A program made the translations under genes and the position numbers. The notes under the pieces were generated by a model. The model was not told the DNA's origin. It did not search any database and saw only the letters and a program-made list of their open reading frames with translations. From the NCBI GenBank assembly GCA_946807835.1, contig OX327696.1, forward strand, positions 8,072,501 to 8,136,500: a DNA stretch of 64,000 bases, written 5' to 3'. The stretch comes from Ailanthus altissimus (lineage: Eukaryota; Streptophyta; Magnoliopsida; Sapindales; Simaroubaceae). Position 1 is the first letter of the stretch, and every line of letters begins with the position of its first letter. Below, piece by piece: positions 11,431-23,199 of this stretch.

Positions 11431-12268
11431 CTACATGTGGTCACTTGGCACATTAGGCTGTAGAAAGTTGTCCAAGTTTAGAAGAAGTTCATTTGGATTT
11501 GGAAAGTAGTGGTGGTGTCTAGAGTAGTCAGTCTCTCTTTGATGTGATAGAGCGGCACGAATCTGGTTTCTGTGAAAAATAGAATTTACATTATTCATTC
11601 TTTCAAAAAAGCCTGGTGGCACATTCTCCCAAGGTGCTTGGTCATGGGGAGAGATCCATATCGAAGGTGGAATAATTTAGTTTTCTTCTGCCAAGACCTT
11701 TCAAGTGCTCTGACCTCCATTTTGTGTTCTCCTTGGAATAACTGCAAAGAGTATGGAAAGGTAAAATAATCTTTAACAATAGAGTAGTAATGAATCTCAT
11801 GGTTTGAGACTATCATTCCTTTTCTTTGGAGTAATAGGACTGTGTACAGATGTTTGGGATTGACTACACTATTACGTGCTTATACAACATATGTTGTAGC
11901 TCGCTATTCCACCAAGATTTTAGATAAAATCATTGCAGAAAAATGCATACATAATTTTCTTCATTATGTTGCTGTATCTAGTCCAGAGTATTTTGTAATG
12001 GAAGCTCCATTGCAATGATGTATAGATCCAACAAATACCAAAGTGGGTAAAGGACAGATTTTGACCATTTTTTTAGAGGAGTGATTCGATGAAGATGGAA
12101 AAATGGGCAATTCAGATTAAAAAGAAGACCACCGATTACAGAGTAACCATGCTCTTGAATTGCCTCTATTGCATAATGCTAGATTAATTCTTTAGCTGCT
12201 GAGTGAAGTGTTTTGGTTCGGATGAGTTCTGAGAGTTCAGGAGGAGTAACTGTGAAGTTACTCATCAT
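11431..12268 (-). pseudogene. Second broken coding sequence inside the retrotransposon, family not recognised
   Basis: On the minus strand an ATG at 12268 opens MMSNFTVTPPELSELI and a coding-like text continues for about 280 codons to a stop at 11431-11433. It crosses several stops and at least two frame changes. Long protein-like pieces are visible, such as EIHYYSIVKDYFTFPYSLQL near 11795 and PPGFFERMNNVNSIFHRNQI near 11615. No introns are needed. It lies upstream of the LOG copy on the same strand, also antisense to the element. I cannot assign it; a captured host gene or a virus-derived sequence are both possible. Confidence 0.45.
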
Positions 12269-13105
12269 GAATATGGTAAGAGGGTTAGTTTTCTTTATCC
12301 TTTTCTTTTACGTGGATGACGTTAAAGGAATAGTTAAAAACAATCTTTGCCATCGCAGTAATTGTTCTAGTAGAATCTTCTCTGTTTAAAACTGAGCATA
12401 TTAGAAAAAGCAGACATGTCAATCTCAATAAGAAAATGATGTCCAATAAGATTGACTATTTTTAAATATTAAAGTAAGAGATATAATGTTGAGATATATG
12501 GTTTAAGAATTAATTAAACTAAAGGTCTTTTCATTGAAGTTGATTTCTGATCATTTAAGATAATGCCTTCAACATTCTGATTTGAATGATAACTTAGTTG
12601 CGTAGAAATGCTAAATTATTTTCATTTTGAGAATAATATTAAGGTAATGAATGATATTATGACATATGAGTAAATGTTGAAGGGATTAAAATTTTCAGAG
12701 GAGTTAAGAATTATATTTAAGAGGCTAGTATAGGTATTTAACAACTATGTCATTCTTTAATGAATAACAGGTAAAGTGTATAGATGCTCATTAAATATTA
12801 AACGAATGGGTGAAAAGAGTAAAAATATGCATGTATAAATATTATAATTAAACTCTATATTTATTGGTCTATTTGAGATACTTGAAGGCACAGATGATGT
12901 GGGTGATCAACTTTTTCTTTTGCATTATTATTATAAGTTCATAATGTGTGCCATGTGTTTATTTTATGGATATATGTTTCGTACTCCTCTCATATACTAA
13001 GCTATGAGCCAACTTAGAGATAATCTATCATATGAATGAGTATTAATTAGGATTTTTTTACCAAAATAAGCCAATTCTATGTGCCAAAAAGATTACTTTG
13101 TAGAG
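12269..13105 (+). other. Retrotransposon interior, no recognisable domain
   Basis: AT-rich sequence leading to the 3' end of pol. No integrase or reverse transcriptase motifs are seen. Confidence 0.45.
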
Positions 13106-13217
13106 GTTTTATGGAGAAATCATACAGTTGAAAGGCAACTTAGAAATGAGAAGAGAAAATGAGATCTAAGTATCCTCATTAGTTGCTTAAGTCATGAATT
13201 TCGAGGACGAAATTATT
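13106..13217 (+). pseudogene. C-terminal end of gypsy pol (Tekay/Del type), broken
   Basis: The + strand reads VLWRNHTVE from 13106, matching the VLWRN.xVEEAT.E segment after the chromodomain region in Tekay/Del elements. A frame change follows, then MNFEDEII at 13194-13217, the usual last residues of this polyprotein. This classifies the element although the enzyme domains are missing. Confidence 0.7.
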
Positions 13218-13219
13218 AT

Positions 13220-13232
13220 AAGAATGGGAGAA
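13220..13232 (+). other. Polypurine tract
   Basis: AAGAATGGGAGAA lies immediately before the 3' LTR, where plus-strand DNA synthesis of a retrotransposon begins. Confidence 0.8.
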
Positions 13233-13233
13233 T

Positions 13234-15811
13234 TGTAGTAACCACTTATCCAACACCGAAAAGAATAAATATTTGTACTTGTATAATATTTATATTTTAT
13301 TTGCATGTGGATAATACTTAAGTTATGTATTGTTATTAGTATTGTTTGTATAGATTAAGGATATATTATTAATATTGGGTTTATTTGCCAGACTTTAGAT
13401 TTATTTTAAGGACCAAATTGTAATACTTTAAAAGTTTTGGGGTTAATTTATAAATACTAAAAGTTAGCTTCTTAGTATAAAAATACACATTTTAAACCCT
13501 AATTTACTCATTTTTGGGTTGAGCCACCCCTTTAGAGAGAGAAAAGAGAGAAATAGAGGGGAGAGAAAAAGAAGAAGAAATTAGAATTTTGAGTTTTAAG
13601 AGGTATATCATAACTATTTCTCAATTTATTGGTGTTAATTTCTTTAAGTTTTGATTTCTAAGAATATGTAAAATTAAGAACTTGATGTGGATTTTGTAAG
13701 AAATATTGAGAATTGATGATAATTATATAGATAACTTGATAAATCATGATGAATTTGCACAAATTCTACTTGATAGTCTCTTGATCCGAGAATTTTATAA
13801 ATTCTTGAACTTCCATTCTGGTTTTTCATTTTGGTAATATGAAAAAAGACATGACTAAAATCATTTGAGAGTTTGAATCGATTGAAAATTCCAAAAAATT
13901 AAATTTGTAGTGAATTTATCAAAGTAACCCTAAAATTCTGAAAATTTTCTATACTAACAGTATGCTATAGTGACAAATAATTTTTGATCTACTAAAGGAT
14001 CTTAAAAAGTTATGATTTTACAAAATATGATAAATTTATATGTCTAATATTATATACTAATAATTACGAATTTAGATCAATGTGATTAAATTGTTATGAT
14101 TTTCTAAAGTGTATTAGCTTATGGAAATATTTGATTAATAAATTTTTAAAGTTAGAGAATAAAATAGTTTTAAAACACTTTTGGCATGGATTTTGAAGTA
14201 ACATATTTATTATAGATTGAGATATGTGTTAAGAGTAATTATATGATAGTTTTATAATTTTTGAGTTAGTATATAATTTTATAAAATTCAGAGACTTAAT
14301 ACTGTTTAGTAAATATCTTGATCCTGTCAGGATAATAGTTTGGATTTGATGATGTTTATAAAATGAATTGTGTAGGAATTATGATATAATATTCATATAT
14401 AAGAATGATATATGAGTTAAGAATGATATATTCTAATTTTGGAGTAATTAGACATCATTTGATGTATAAGAAAATTTTGTTAAGTGTAAGTGGTCAGAAT
14501 GACAGGTTTTGAGAAACTTAGTAATTAGATCAATTCGATGTGATAAGGGCAATATGTATAAGTTTGTAAGCTATTTAAAAGTCTTTTGTATGAATGGTGA
14601 GGCTTATGAAAGGATTAATCTCCATTGATAGGTTAAAGAGAATTAAGTTTTGTACCCGAAAATGCTAAGAGATAAGTATATTAGACTTTTACTGAAATCA
14701 CAATAAACATAGTAATTGTTTATGTATGATTTTGTAAATATGCTTAGAAATATGTTTATGTTTATGTTATGCCAAAGTATATTTGATATGAAATATGAAA
14801 GACATATGTTTATAAATGTTAGCATTGACATTGATCGTAGACATACATGTTTTTATGAAAGTGAGCTTTCAAAATGAAATATGTTTAATAAAGAAAGCTT
14901 TTGAAGTGGAAAATGTCCATGAGATACGGTTTGTGTTTTAAGGATGTTTGAACTCACTATTTACTTAATAGGCACCTTATGTGAGTGTGGAACCTTTATG
15001 TGTTTCGTATGTATGGAGGATTCTATTGGTACCTAAAAGAAAAGTGAGTAATCACATTCGTGTGGTGGTGTATTGGTGCATGTGAGAGAACTCACCGATG
15101 ATCAGGGTGAGAGTTTGACTCTTACCTTCGGGCATGAGTATTATATATGTGTAATTTAAACCTCACTTGTACTATTCCTCTCATACGGCATGTCATCGAT
15201 GGGTGACATTTAGCTCATTATGTGATATGTGAGATGAAAGTCCTACTAAGTAGTAGTTGGGTAATGGTACCTATTATATATTTTGAAAGAATGTGTAAGC
15301 ACTTATCTGACATGTGATTTGATAGGATTATGACTTTGATTTATCACAACATATCATACACATGCATTGTATACATATATGTATTTGTATTTTGATATAT
15401 GAAAAACTAGTATGCTTACTGAGTTTTATACTCATTATAGTTTATGGTGATTTTAGGTAAATAAGGTACATGTGTGCTTAGCGGATTTGGCAAAGCTTCT
15501 GTTGTCCCTTGGGTTCCTTAAGTTGCTAGGTTGATAAGTGTTTCATTTGTGGACATGTAGTTTAAGATATTTCATTTGTCTGTAATGAATAAATACTTAT
15601 ATATTATTTTATTAGGTATGGTTGTATTTGGTTTATGTTTCACCAAGTATGGTCATAGGTGAAACTTTGTGTTGAACTTACTAGCAACTTGTTAAGAATT
15701 CCTATGTTGAATTTAAGTTTAAAATTTTATTCAATATTAATTATGAGTGCACATTATTGAATGAGTGTAAGTTATGTCATGTGTCAGATTTTTTAGGTCT
15801 GGGGCGTGACA
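13234..15811 (+). repeat. 3' LTR of the Tekay/Del-like element
   Basis: It begins TGTAGTAACC and ends GGCGTGACA, with intact TG...CA ends, and is followed by the AAAAG target duplication at 15812-15816. It is collinear with the 5' LTR at 6966-9576 with many point differences and small indels. Confidence 0.92.
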
Positions 15812-15816
15812 AAAAG

Positions 15817-16499
15817 AGAAACTAAAAATATTAATATGTGATTGTAATTGTAATAGAGATTAAGTTATAGAAACTTGTACACAAAGTTATTTGGTTATAA
15901 ATTAAAAAAAAAAGACTAAGAGAGGAAATAAAATGAAATTAGAAAAAAATAATTAATCTTCTTTTCTTAATAACACATTAATGATAGTCTGCTTTGATTA
16001 ATACAATGAATCATAATTATTTTATTATGTAATTCTATTTTTTTTTTATAAATTTCTTGGTTTAGAAAATTCCTGAAATTGTGTGGGAATTTCTTAAACC
16101 CGATTCGACTTAATTGGGACTCTCAGAATGGTCCAAGTTACAATTCTTAAACCTAGACCGATTTGAAAATTTTAAAACAGATCAGTTTAAGTATAAAAAT
16201 TTTGCCCACCCTTATCTCCAAATGTTATTTCTAAAAATAATTGTGTATGAATTGTTTCCTATTATAATAATGTATATATCACAGCAAGTATTGCTTTTTT
16301 ATGCATGGTATTTTGTTTTTTTGTGTCTATTAAGTTATTTACACTAATCATTGAGTTCTTTTCATAAGATATTAAGTGAATAATACTTCCTTTTGTTCTA
16401 GTTTTTTAGAAGTTTAGTGATTCTTCTAGTTCTTAAGACAGTTTTAAATGTTGCTTTCTTCTTTGACCGTGATTAATAGTTTTTCCTTTAATATTCTTG
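15817..16499. other. Gene-free stretch; possible end of a hAT-like MITE
   Basis: No gene is seen. TTTTGCCCACCCTTA near 16200-16214 resembles the right end of the hAT-like MITE at 50512-50850, but no matching left end is visible. Confidence 0.4.
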
Positions 16500-16690
16500 A
16501 ATGATATTTCTAAGAAGGGTGGGGCTTTGGAGCACACAACCCTTCCCAGAAAGGTTTTTTTTTTCTAGTATTATATTTCAAAAAAAGGTGGTTTTATGAG
16601 CATACGACCATTCCAAAGAAATTTCTTTAGTACTATGCTTCTAAGGAATAATGGCTTAGTAGCATATAAGCATTCCAATGTTCTTTTTGA
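16500..16690 (-). repeat. Degenerate tandem repeat array, part 1 (Tat 3' untranslated region)
   Basis: About three copies of a loose unit of 60-80 bases with a core like GGTGGCTTATGAGCACACAA, then CCTTTCCAAGAAA and a T-run. The same unit continues at 18665-19110, so the array was split by an insertion. Confidence 0.6.
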
Positions 16691-18182
16691 TATTGTGCTT
16701 GTTTATGCTTAAAATATAACGCGGCTATCATAGTATAGATTGAGGTGTCGATCCCACGATGAAGCTTTTGGCAAAATAGGTTAGTCAAGTAAAATATTAA
16801 AGTAGTAGCAAATTATAAAATTAATTAATTGGTTTAAGTGGATGAGATAGAATTGTCTATGAATTGAGAAAAATGTCTTATGATGATTTAAACAAGGCTT
16901 TGAGAATCACAATTATGCTTTATAAATCTACTTTATACTTTGATTCAATGTTTATAACTCAATTGATAGTTTTACAACTAAACAATCAATCGGAAGATAT
17001 GTAAAATATAGCACATTTGATAACACATGCATTTTATATTACTAAACTCTTTTTGCAAATATTAACACAAATCATGTTCATTTATACAAGTTATCTAAGA
17101 TCGACAATATATCATTTTGACAATATTACAGTAAAAGATCAACTTAAATATCAAACATTTATTGTCTTTACATGTTATCCAAGATTGACAATATATCAAT
17201 CGACAATATTGTAGTAAAAGATTAACATATAAAATAATGCAACCAATAATAATTATAATTCAACAAGAATCACATAAGAAAAGCATGACTGAACATATAT
17301 GAGACATGAGAATTATAACCTCTGGATTATAGAAAATAAAATAGATAAGAGTTTAATCAAAACTAAACTTACAACATTCGTAGCTCTTGACAACGAATCA
17401 AAGTATAGAAGTATATTTAATACACATAAAAGTTCATCTGTTAGCTTTACCAAGAACTCTAGCATAGATTACAATACATGTTAATGAGAAAAAATAAGAG
17501 AGAATTATCTAATGTTGAAAACGTCCTAAGAGTGTCCTTATATAGGCAATGAATGGAAATATGTCATGTGTGACATCAATCTTCAATGATTTTAGGTCAA
17601 TAACTCATTCACCCACTCGCAGCATATTTTTGATAATGTAAATGATCGATATAGCCTCTATAGCTGATATAAAAGTTTTAGCATTTTGTCTCTTCTTTCC
17701 ATAGGCACTGGATTCATGCAAATGGTATGAGCAAAATTCCAAAGATACATTAGATTTCGACCAACAACCTTTTTACCCACTTGTAAGACAATTTGGTCCA
17801 TGATAACGGCTGATTTGGACTTTACCATCAACATAAGAGTTATTAATAATTAAGTTAGTATTTCATAGCTTCAATAGTTATATCAATTAGGTATGTATTT
17901 GGTGAGATACGGTCCAAATACGAGAGTTAGGTCAAGCTGAGCGGAAGTTGTAGCCCGATTCTATTGTATCTCAATTTTTAGCCTATAACATGTTGGATTT
18001 GGCTTTTTTACTATTCTTCAAGTATGTGTAAGATTGAGTCATGTTACTTCGGGTTCAAGAATTTCTTCATTTTGATTTCTACATTGAGAGCTATGTCCAT
18101 TTTACCTAAACCTGTGCAAATAACATTCATTAATCATAATTTAAGGAGAACACTTTATTTCAAACTAAAAGTACAAAAATGC
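16691..18182. mobile_element. Insertion of unknown type splitting the repeat array
   Basis: This stretch has no repeat units and no gene. It begins near a GTCGATCCCACGATGAAG motif (16748-16765). Two related segments at about 17085-17147 and 17168-17226 each end in GACAATATTRYAGTAAAAGAT, a short local duplication. The ends of the insertion are not defined. Confidence 0.35.
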
Positions 18183-18633
18183 TAAGCTCAATGCATACAA
18201 CCATTGAACCTTAAAGGCCTATAAGGGATGAGATCCCAGGTTCAACACGGTTGGGGGGTAATGCATGAGATGCGATTCTGTGCGTAGTGCGCCAGTTGGT
18301 GTGCCTGGTGGACCCAAGCCGTTGGGTAGGTTCCACGTACACTCCTATCAAAAAGGTTGACCTTTTTGATAGAGTGAGTAGGACTCACCAACTCTGTGGT
18401 CCACCAGCTAGATGACACCTCAGAGCCACTAGCGTCCCAATACACAATTAAAAAGGCCGACCTTTTTGATAGGACTGTACGTGGAGCCCACCCAACGGCT
18501 TGGGTCCACCAGGCACACCAACTGGCGTACCACGTACAGAACTGCATCTCATGCATGACCCCCAACCGTGTTAAACCTGGGATCTCATCCCTTATAGGCC
18601 TTTAAAGTTCAATGGTTGTGCCTATTGAGCTTA
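18183..18633. mobile_element. GC-rich fold-back element (long hairpin, MITE-like)
   Basis: Two arms of about 190 bases, 18183-18372 and 18445-18633, are inverted copies with roughly 90% identity by eye. The outer ends are TAAGCTCAAT and ATTGAGCTTA. The central loop is about 70 bases. A smaller palindrome, CTATCAAAAAGG...CCTTTTTGATAG, sits at the inner end of the left arm (18346-18373). The element is much richer in G and C than its surroundings. Open frames on both strands here are a by-product of the symmetry, not genes. A similar AATGN flanks both ends, but a convincing target duplication is not seen. Confidence 0.8.
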
Positions 18634-18664
18634 AATGGTGACTAAATCTCTTAATAAATATGCA

Positions 18665-19110
18665 TTTTCATATGTTCATCAGTGCTTCCTAAGAAAATGT
18701 GGATTATAGGCACACAACCTTTCTAAGAAAGTTTTTTTTTTCTAATTCTTTTAGGAATGTGGCTTATAACACACAACATTTCCAAGTAAGTGTTTTAGAT
18801 GGTATTAGGAAAGGTGGCTCATGAGCATTCAACCCTTTTAAAGAAGTCATTTTTATTGTGATGCTCTATTAAATGTGGTTTATAAGTATACAACCATTTC
18901 CTAAGAAGTATTTTTTGATGCTTTTAAGAAGGATAACTTATGCATACATGACCTTTTCAAAGAAGTTTTTTCAATTGTGATACTTCTAGAAATGATGGTT
19001 TATTAAAACACAACCCTTTTGAGAAAGTCTTTTTGGCAATTGCACTTTGAAGCAAGGATAACCTAAGGGAATACAATTCTTTTGAAGAAGACTTTTTGTG
19101 TTTAATGTAA
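18665..19110 (-). repeat. Degenerate tandem repeat array, part 2 (Tat 3' untranslated region)
   Basis: About six units of 65-80 bases, each with a core like GTGGCTTATAAGCACACAAC, then CCTTTCYAAGAAGT, a T-run and a GTGATGCTTCTAAGAA-like tail. They lie between the end of integrase and the expected 3' LTR, where Tat-group elements are known to carry variable tandem repeats. Confidence 0.65.
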
Positions 19111-19199
19111 TAGGGCAATGTTAATCGAAAAGTACTTCATTTATTGCATTTAAATCATGTTTTAGAACTGAAATGTCTTATACATAAAATTTCTTAAGT

Positions 19200-20330
19200 T
19201 ATGATATGTTTCATGGCGTGCAAATCGATTCCTTATCCATAGTCTGTAGCAAAAAGGCTTATCGGTCTAATTTTATGACAACTATATATAGTCCCTCCCA
19301 TGTTTTAGCCATCTTTTTGGCGCTCTACTCTTTGTTAATGTCAAGAGCTTCTCTCGAGATTAGGTCTCCTTCTTTGATTTCTCTCTTATGGACTCTACTA
19401 TTGTATTGTTTTCTCATTCTCTTTTTATAGACAGTAATGTGGATTATGGCAATGTCTCGAGCATTGCTAGTAAGATCTTTTGCTAAGAAAAATGCTTTAT
19501 CATTCAGCTTTAATCTAAATACTTTAGTTTGTAAGGTGGGAATAAAATTTTTTACAGGAAATTCTACTTTTGTCCCATAAACTAGTGCATAGGGTAAGCT
19601 TTATATGAATCTATTTTTAGTTGTTCTATATGCCTAAAGAAAGTTCTTATAGTCACTTTCCTTTCTTACACTCTAGTCTTTTTTGTAGAATCATAAATAT
19701 GGTTTTGTTAATGACCTCTACTTGCTGTGGATAGCTTCGAAAGGCAAATCTATATTAATATTGTACTTGGCACAAAAAAGTGACAACTAGGTTAACAAAT
19801 TACTTCTCATTATCCAATATCAATACTTATGGGATTCCATACCTGATGATAATATTAGTCTATAAGAATTTCTTTACCTCAGTTCTTGTTATGTTGTTGT
19901 AGGTTTTTACTTTCACTCATTTTGAGAAGCAACATGTTGCTAAGAGCACGAATCACTTTTTCAGCTGCTAAAAGTAAGTGGCTTATAATGTCTATTCTCT
20001 ATTGGATGAAAGGCCATGGGCCGGTTATTGTGCTCAGGTACCTAATTGGAAAATGGATAAGTAAGGTATATTTTTTGTATGTTTCTCGTATTTCTTTACA
20101 TATTTTAGGGTGTCTTTTTGAATGATAGGCTAATAGTATCCTTACTTCATGGCGTTGTGAGTAAGGATTCTTCCATTAGAGTGGTTCCCATATACTCTTT
20201 CATGTACTTCCTCGATTATTTTTCTTCCATCATTTTTAAGTGCGCATCGCATGTATATTATTGAAAAAGCTTTCCTGTATAACTCTTATCAATGAGTATG
20301 AACCTTTCAGCCTTACTTATGAGTTTCTTG
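19200..20330 (-). pseudogene. Tat-type gypsy integrase remnant
   Basis: The minus strand starts with a zinc-finger-like region containing GNHSNGR and YYxPIIQKD near 20175-20110. It continues with a segment resembling the integrase tail (KVFRLKLNDKAFFLAKDLTS-like) near 19510, and ends with KTWEGLYIVV near 19300 and a TMDKESI-like end near 19240. The WEGPY motif marks the C-terminal part of gypsy integrases. Numerous stops and frame changes are present. Confidence 0.7.
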
Positions 20331-20399
20331 TTTTTTTATGGTTTGATGAAAGCTTTTTATCTTTCAAAAAATGGATATAATTGGTCATCCAAGTGTCGA

Positions 20400-22165
20400 A
20401 AGTAGTAATTATTAGTACCTAATGGGTGCATGCATGGGATAGTGTATTTATTGAACAAAATTTAATATTGCATGTCATACATACATTTACACAATGGAAT
20501 TGTATTTAATCATTCAATAAATATACACTGAAACTAAAAAATTACAAATTAGAAACTTACCCTTGAAGAACTTCGGTGAAAAATTGAATTTGAAGCTCAT
20601 CTTGAAATGATCTATTAAACAATTCTAATCTAATCTGGTAGGATTGTGAAGCTAGAATAATAGTATGAATAATTTTTAGCAATGATTATTTCAGTTTAAC
20701 ACTTGAACTTTCTCTTAATATGATCAAGAATAAAAATAGGACTAAAATGTAAAACTTTTAAACTATCTCCCTCACTTGGCCGATTTTACACACATATATT
20801 ATACAAAAACAAAACAATTCATTTTGTATTATTCCCTTTTGTTACATGTTGACACTTGTTAACTTTAAACCAAGCAACCCATTTGCATGGATGACATTTG
20901 TCACATGCTATTTGCATGCATGTGCATTTGTCTCACAAATTGCCATATATAGATGCCATGTGTCAAATTTTATTAGTTAACCATTTTAACTAATATAATA
21001 TAGGTTTAACATTTAAACCTTGACATATGTGTTTTCTGAGATATTCTAAAATAAATCTTTTTTTTTCAATTTAAACTATTCAACCTAGTCTACTAATTTA
21101 ATGCTCAACGATTACACTTTATATTCTGAGACTCCATAGATTCACATCCCTTTGTCTTACAAAACTCCACAAATCTGTGAACAATGCCACATACACAAGT
21201 TACAGATATTACATAACGACATGTTGAACCATACAAGTTGAGGTCAATCATATACGTACAATCTTTCTGTCACCTATATCCTGGAATAGCAGATATAGAT
21301 CATCACCGTTAAATCTTTATATGCTTGACCGTGAACTTATCTCTATATTTGAATTTCTATAAATAATATCTGCAAACTCCTTTACGATATTGTTTAACAC
21401 TAGAAAAATCTTTTTTAGGGTTTCCGCTTATGACTATAAGACTTCTTAAAATACAATCTCAAAGTATTTGAATATACAACTCACCCATATAAGTTGACAG
21501 ATTCCATATCTACACACACTAAACTCCATAAGCATCGGACCATATCCAATGACACCCAAAGATTAGACCATGAAAAGTCTCTGGCATGCGTGGAATCAAA
21601 ACATGGTGGATTACTAATAATTCCACTGTAGTGCTCATGTCAAAAGACCACGAATACTACTCAACTTGAGAAGACCCTCCATTGACGACTTTATGAGATA
21701 TCTATTAAAGGTCCTCGTGAGTTTGTTCAGTACTCAATCCTCATTGAATACCTGCATACCTATACAAGCTTTCACTAAACCCACGGTCTGCTAAAACTAA
21801 CGATCTAGATAATCTAAATATAGATACACATTAATCCGAAAGGAATATCAATCGATCTGTGTCAGTAACCATAAATCAGGAACGATGTTTTTGAGAAAAT
21901 AGTACATAATGATATTTCTTAACACCATTTGTAATTTCTTACCACCATATCAACATTAATAGATTCTCATGTCTTTGCCCCATTTTTATACAAGGTCTTA
22001 ACTCTTAAGATACTAATTCTTAAGGTTGACTTAAACTCCTTTAAATCAGATCAAACTCATTTACGTCTCCTATGTCTGAAAAAAAAAAGCTTGGTACCAT
22101 ATAATTAATTATTAATAATTTATTTAAAAAATTTATTGTATAAATATTAAATAATAAATATTCAT
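20400..22165. mobile_element. Insertion of ~1.75 kb between the integrase and RNase H remnants, possibly a solo LTR
   Basis: The coding remnants of the Tat element stop at about 20400 and resume at about 22170. The sequence between has no coding signal and a distinct make-up. This fits a solo LTR or other non-coding insertion, but I could not prove ends or a target duplication. Confidence 0.35.
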
Positions 22166-22429
22166 ATAAAATTAGAATAGTATGTAGGCACCATCCCTAA
22201 TAGTAATGTTCAATGAGTCCTTTATTTCTAACTCATATAGTATAGAAGTTTCTTCATCTTTTGTTGTTTTGTCTCTTAAGGAGAGTGGAATAATTCAGAT
22301 TAGTGAGTGTTCGATTGACGACGCTTCTTTAACAAGTTTTTCTGCTTCTATATTTTACTCCCTTAGTACTTGATTAATCATTACTTCTTATAGTTCATAA
22401 ATGACTTTCTTTGCTTAGCGAGGTAGCCT

Positions 22430-22700
22430 TTCATCCTTCATTCCTTTGTTATGTGGTATTTATTCTACTAAAAAGTGACTAAGGTTGAATCCACATATAC
22501 TTGGAGTTTTTTTATCATTAACCATCCAATTATAGTAAGTCCTTTGACCAAGGTCTCATATCTACTTCATTGTTGGATATTGGAGCATACAATTGGAGAC
22601 TGCAACCTTATTGTATGCTCCAATATTAATCCTTCTGGACTCTTAATTCTGATTCCTAAGCTAGATCCTTCTTGATTGAAAGATTTATCTATGTGGATCT
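22430..22700 (-). pseudogene. Tat-type gypsy RNase H remnant
   Basis: The minus strand encodes EGSSLGIRIKSPEGLILEH, then a segment ending in KKLQVYVDSTLVTF. This matches the RNase H pattern G-x-G-x-V-L-x-SPEG and LQVYSDSxLV of this group, including the Asp of the YVDS motif. An in-frame stop and a lost upstream Asp show decay. Confidence 0.75.
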
Positions 22701-23199
22701 TTTAAGTTTCTCTAAAGTTTGTAGTTTTCTGTGATAATATGCCATCTTTTACTGTGGGGTCACATTCTAAGAAGAAGTTGTTTGTCCTTTAATTATTGTC
22801 TTCGATCGATACTTAATATCAAGATGTATAAATACTATTGCCATCTTAATGGCCATTTCCACAACATCTAGTTTGGATAAGATACACGTTAAAGGATTGA
22901 AAGTGTACACCATGATGAGATGTGCTTCGAAGTAATGTCTGAGCTTGTCCTTAACTTCTACAAGAGTAAGGACAAGCTTTTTTCCACTAAATATTTGGTT
23001 TTTGCATCCAAGAGTACCTTATTAGTATAAAAGATTAGGTTTTATTAACCATATGTTTCTTTGAATCGAATTACACCAACTGCTAACTTGGAAACTATAA
23101 GATACAAATATAAAGTTTTATTAAGGAAGGGCACAAATAAATTAGATGCTTTTTCAAGTATTCTTTCATATTCTACATTGCTTTGATTTGTTCTAAACC

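Larger units (their letters stand above)
6966..15811 (+). mobile_element. Ty3/gypsy (Tekay/Del-like) LTR retrotransposon, non-autonomous, carrying a LOG copy
   Basis: Two direct repeats of about 2.6 kb (6966-9576 and 13234-15811) enclose 3.66 kb. AAAAG directly precedes the left repeat (6961-6965) and directly follows the right one (15812-15816), so this is one intact insertion. A perfect tRNA-iMet primer site (9585-9596) and a polypurine tract (13220-13232) sit in the right places. Just before the right LTR the + strand encodes VLWRNHTVE and NFEDEII, sequences typical of the C-terminal end of pol in Tekay/Del gypsy elements. No protease, reverse transcriptase or integrase core is present. 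The interior instead holds two broken coding sequences in antisense, one clearly a LOG gene. It would have needed enzymes from a related element to move. Confidence 0.9.

Noticed and set aside
18242..18605. Overlapping open frames of 107 and 69 codons on both strands
   Set aside because: They lie in the two arms of the hairpin and encode mirror-related peptides; they come from the inverted repeat, not from a gene.
16500..19110. CRISPR-like regular repeats
   Set aside because: The units are diverged, contiguous and in a plant retrotransposon; there are no spacers of constant length and no cas genes.
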